Shown: one piece after another, positions 18,800-20,753 of the stretch | Numbering within the stretch: the first letter of the stretch is position 1 | Layout of the letters: each line of letters opens with the position of its first letter | NCBI GenBank assembly: GCA_030653635.1 | Contig: JAURYZ010000124.1 | Span: 1 to 20,753 of the forward strand | Reading direction: 5' to 3' | Origin: Coriobacteriia bacterium | Lineage (GTDB): Bacteria; Actinomycetota; Coriobacteriia; Anaerosomatales; JAHIQC01 | Length of the DNA: 20,753 nt | Notes under the pieces: generated by a model | Database searches by the model: none | What the model was told of the DNA's origin: nothing | Seen by the model: only the letters and a program-made list of their open reading frames with translations | Translations under genes and position numbers: made by a program

Positions 18800-20173
18800 T
18801 TGATAGACGAGGATCCGTTCGCGCCGAGCAGCGCGGTACCACCTGCGCCGGCACCACCCAGTGGCGCCCCGCAGCTTTCGCCTTTGCCGGTCCCCGAGCA
18901 TCCAAGCAGCTCTCGACGTCGCATCTGGCCATGGATCGTTGGAGTACTCGCGGTGTTGCTGGTTGGCTGCGGTCTTGCAGCTGCCGCCTTGGTGTTCTGG
19001 GTTGGCGGGACAGGTTTCTTCGGTCCGGGTGGTCTTGGCATCGATGAGTTCTGGCCCGGCATGGACTCCGCCGACTGGACTGCTGATGGCTCGCGCGCGG
19101 TGCTCCAGAGCTTCGACGGCCAAGGAACTCCTATCGTTCTCGCAATCGGTTCAGGTGGCGGTGATATGCAGACCGCCAACGGTTATCTCGTGGTCGCGAT
19201 AGAGCCGACAGGCTCCACCCTTTGGCTTGTGAAGGCGGACGCCGATGCTGTTATGGATGCCCAGAACGGTGACGTGACGCTGGACATGATGTCTGCACAC
19301 ACCTCGGACATGCCTGCCGAGGACCTGTACCGATGGGATCTTGGCGCCCAAGACAGCGCACCGATACGCATAGACAAGCCGGTGTGGTCAGATCTCGAGG
19401 GTCCGGACGGGGGCGTCGCGAGTTTCGGTGTCGACCCGGCCAAAGGCTCCAATCCCGCTAGGCTCGAGCTTCTCAGCGGAGGCGTGAAATCTCAGGTCGC
19501 ACTGCCGGGCAACCTTGATACATACGCCGTCATCGGGTGGTCACCTTCCGGTACCTATTTTGCAGTTCAAGAACTCACTCGTCTTGACGAAGGCGGCAGT
19601 GGGTTCTCCTTTGATGCCTCGTTTGATTCACCGGAGCGGCGGCTGTTCATCATCGAGGCACGTACCAAAGAGGTTGTGTTCGATGAGTCGGTACTCACCA
19701 ACAGTTATGATGCCCCAGTCTGGGACCCGAAGCAGGACATGATCTACTACGTCGATCAAGGTACATGGGATGAGCAATCCGAAGTGGAACCTGAGGCGCG
19801 ACTCATGATTGCCCGACCGGACGGCAAGTCGCAGGAGGCTTTCGCCGCACTGAAGCACGAGAAGCCTTCGCCGTGGTCCAATGCGTTCTCGATGGCACTT
19901 CTTGGTAGCGATGAAGACGGGGTGCTCGTGTCCATCGATACCGAGTCAAACTCGTCTTTGTGGCTCGTTGGCCTAGACGGCATCGAGAACACCGGGTCTG
20001 CTTCGATGTCGTATGGAGCATCTTGGAACAAGAGTGCAGGGCTGCTTGCAGTTGAGTCTGAGAGCGACCCCGATTTCACCACGGAGACCTCAGTTCTCGT
20101 GCGCTATGACATACATGGTGGTTCGCGTAAGGAACTTTGGCGCGGAGAACCCGTGGACATTGGAGGCTTCTGA
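18800..20173 (+). CDS. Uncharacterised one-TM protein with beta-propeller-like exterior
   Basis: 457 residues; I do not recognise a named family. Residues 1-38 are Pro/Ser/Ala-rich. SRRRIWP (38-44) then precedes a hydrophobic segment of about 43-70, so the topology is probably N-in with the bulk outside. The exterior has repeated blade-like motifs: DWTADGSRAVLQSF (about 92), GWSPSGTYFAVQEL, VWDPKQDMIYYVDQG and SWNKSAGLLAVESES. These recall TolB/WD40-type propellers. It is acidic and rich in Asp and Gly. LLVGC (53-57) looks like a lipobox, but hydrophobic sequence continues past the Cys, so a transmembrane anchor fits better. It sits between pyrD and pyrF with 17-nt and 1-nt gaps, which implies co-expression with the pyrimidine genes. 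No catalytic motif is seen, so the function is unknown. Confidence 0.8.
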   Translation: MIDEDPFAPSSAVPPAPAPPSGAPQLSPLPVPEHPSSSRRRIWPWIVGVLAVLLVGCGLAAAALVFWVGGTGFFGPGGLGIDEFWPGMDSADWTADGSRAVLQSFDGQGTPIVLAIGSGGGDMQTANGYLVVAIEPTGSTLWLVKADADAVMDAQNGDVTLDMMSAHTSDMPAEDLYRWDLGAQDSAPIRIDKPVWSDLEGPDGGVASFGVDPAKGSNPARLELLSGGVKSQVALPGNLDTYAVIGWSPSGTYFAVQELTRLDEGGSGFSFDASFDSPERRLFIIEARTKEVVFDESVLTNSYDAPVWDPKQDMIYYVDQGTWDEQSEVEPEARLMIARPDGKSQEAFAALKHEKPSPWSNAFSMALLGSDEDGVLVSIDTESNSSLWLVGLDGIENTGSASMSYGASWNKSAGLLAVESESDPDFTTETSVLVRYDIHGGSRKELWRGEPVDIGGF

Positions 20174-20174
20174 A

Positions 20175-20753
20175 ATGACTGAGATGCGCGAACGCATCAT
20201 CGTTGCACTGGACACCGACGCCCACACGGCGCTCGCTTTAGCGCGCACGTTGCAAGGCAAGGTTGAGTGGCTCAAGGTTGGCATGACGCTCTACTACGCA
20301 GAAGGGCCTGAGATCGTCACCAAGCTGCGGGAAATGGGCTTCAAGATATTCGTCGACCTCAAGCTTAACGACATTCCTCACCAGGTGGAGGGTGCGGCTC
20401 GCGAGATATCTCGTCTCGGTGCTTCGATGTTCACGGTGCATGCCTCGGGTGGGCGAGCGATGATGGAAGCTGCGGTCAAAGGTGCGTGTGAGTCCTCGCA
20501 GGAGTGCGGGCTCGACACCCCGGACGTCATCGCTGTGACCGTGCTTACCTCGATTCACGACGACGATCTGGCCGCTATCGGCGTGGGCGGCTCCTCGGCG
20601 GCTCAAGTGGAGCGGTTGGCGAGGCTCGCGCGTGAAGCCGGCGTGCAAGGCGTTGTGTGCTCACCGCTTGAGGCCGCGCGTATGCGCGAGCTTCTGGGCC
20701 TTGAGGCACTCGTGGTGACGCCGGGCGTGCGGCCTGTTGGCAGCGTCGCCGAC
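20175..20753 (+). CDS. pyrF: Orotidine 5'-phosphate decarboxylase, 3'-truncated by the window edge
   Basis: 193 codons are visible and the frame is open at the window end; full proteins of this type have about 235-240 residues. It decarboxylates OMP to UMP, the last step of the pathway. The N-terminal strand RIIVALD and the catalytic motif DLKLNDIPHQV with D61, K63 and D66 are present. VHASGG, TVLTS and VVTPGVRP follow, as in the short bacterial (group 1, E. coli/Bacillus) form rather than the longer mycobacterial type. The start ATG 20175 has GGAGG eight bases upstream; ATG 20184 is a less favoured alternative. It lies one base after the propeller-protein stop, so the two are probably translationally coupled. 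pyrE is not seen in the window. Confidence 0.97.
   Translation, partial: MTEMRERIIVALDTDAHTALALARTLQGKVEWLKVGMTLYYAEGPEIVTKLREMGFKIFVDLKLNDIPHQVEGAAREISRLGASMFTVHASGGRAMMEAAVKGACESSQECGLDTPDVIAVTVLTSIHDDDLAAIGVGGSSAAQVERLARLAREAGVQGVVCSPLEAARMRELLGLEALVVTPGVRPVGSVAD

Noticed and set aside
18956..18970. Lipobox-like LLVGC in the propeller protein, which would make it a lipoprotein
   Set aside because: It lies at residues 53-57 after a long N-terminal tail, and the hydrophobic stretch continues past the Cys, so a transmembrane anchor is more likely. Not excluded.

Overview
The window is a GC-rich bacterial chromosomal segment, probably from the Actinomycetota and perhaps an anaerobic Coriobacteriia-like lineage. 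Three things suggest this: the order ileS - traR/dksA-like - lspA - rluD, which is typical of actinobacteria; a secreted subtilase carrying three CWB2 cell-wall-binding repeats, a module common in Gram-positive anaerobes; and a PyrK/PyrD class 1B (NAD-linked) dihydroorotate dehydrogenase. The lineage is inference from gene content only.

Region 1 (1-4326, + strand): ileS, cut at its 5' end, ends at a strong intrinsic terminator. A fresh extended -10 promoter and a GC-rich leader hairpin follow. Then come a DksA/TraR-type zinc-finger protein, lipoprotein signal peptidase lspA, and an RluD-type pseudouridine synthase, with overlapping ends. Region 2 (4327-6071, + strand): a spacer with short direct repeats, a single-domain response regulator, and a soluble receiver-histidine kinase protein. 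Region 3 (6085-8607, - strand): a secreted S8 protease with propeptide and CWB2 repeats, convergent with the kinase gene and divergent from the pyr operon.

Region 4 (8608-8890): a divergent intergenic region. It contains an unusual C8G13 homopolymer tract, a well-formed pyr promoter, and a complete PyrR attenuator: PyrR-binding hairpin, antiterminator and terminator. Region 5 (8891-20753, + strand): a compact pyrimidine operon, pyrR-pyrB-pyrC-carA-usp-carB-pyrK-pyrD-propeller-pyrF, with pyrF cut by the window end. It encodes carbamoyl phosphate synthetase, aspartate transcarbamoylase, dihydroorotase, dihydroorotate dehydrogenase and OMP decarboxylase. Only OMP synthesis (pyrE) is not seen, and it may lie downstream.

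Two non-pathway genes sit inside the operon: a tandem universal stress protein between carA and carB, and an unrecognised one-TM protein with a beta-propeller-like exterior between pyrD and pyrF. These two, with an extra segment in CarA, are the least ordinary protein-level observations. I found no CRISPR array, insertion sequence, phage gene, tRNA or rRNA.
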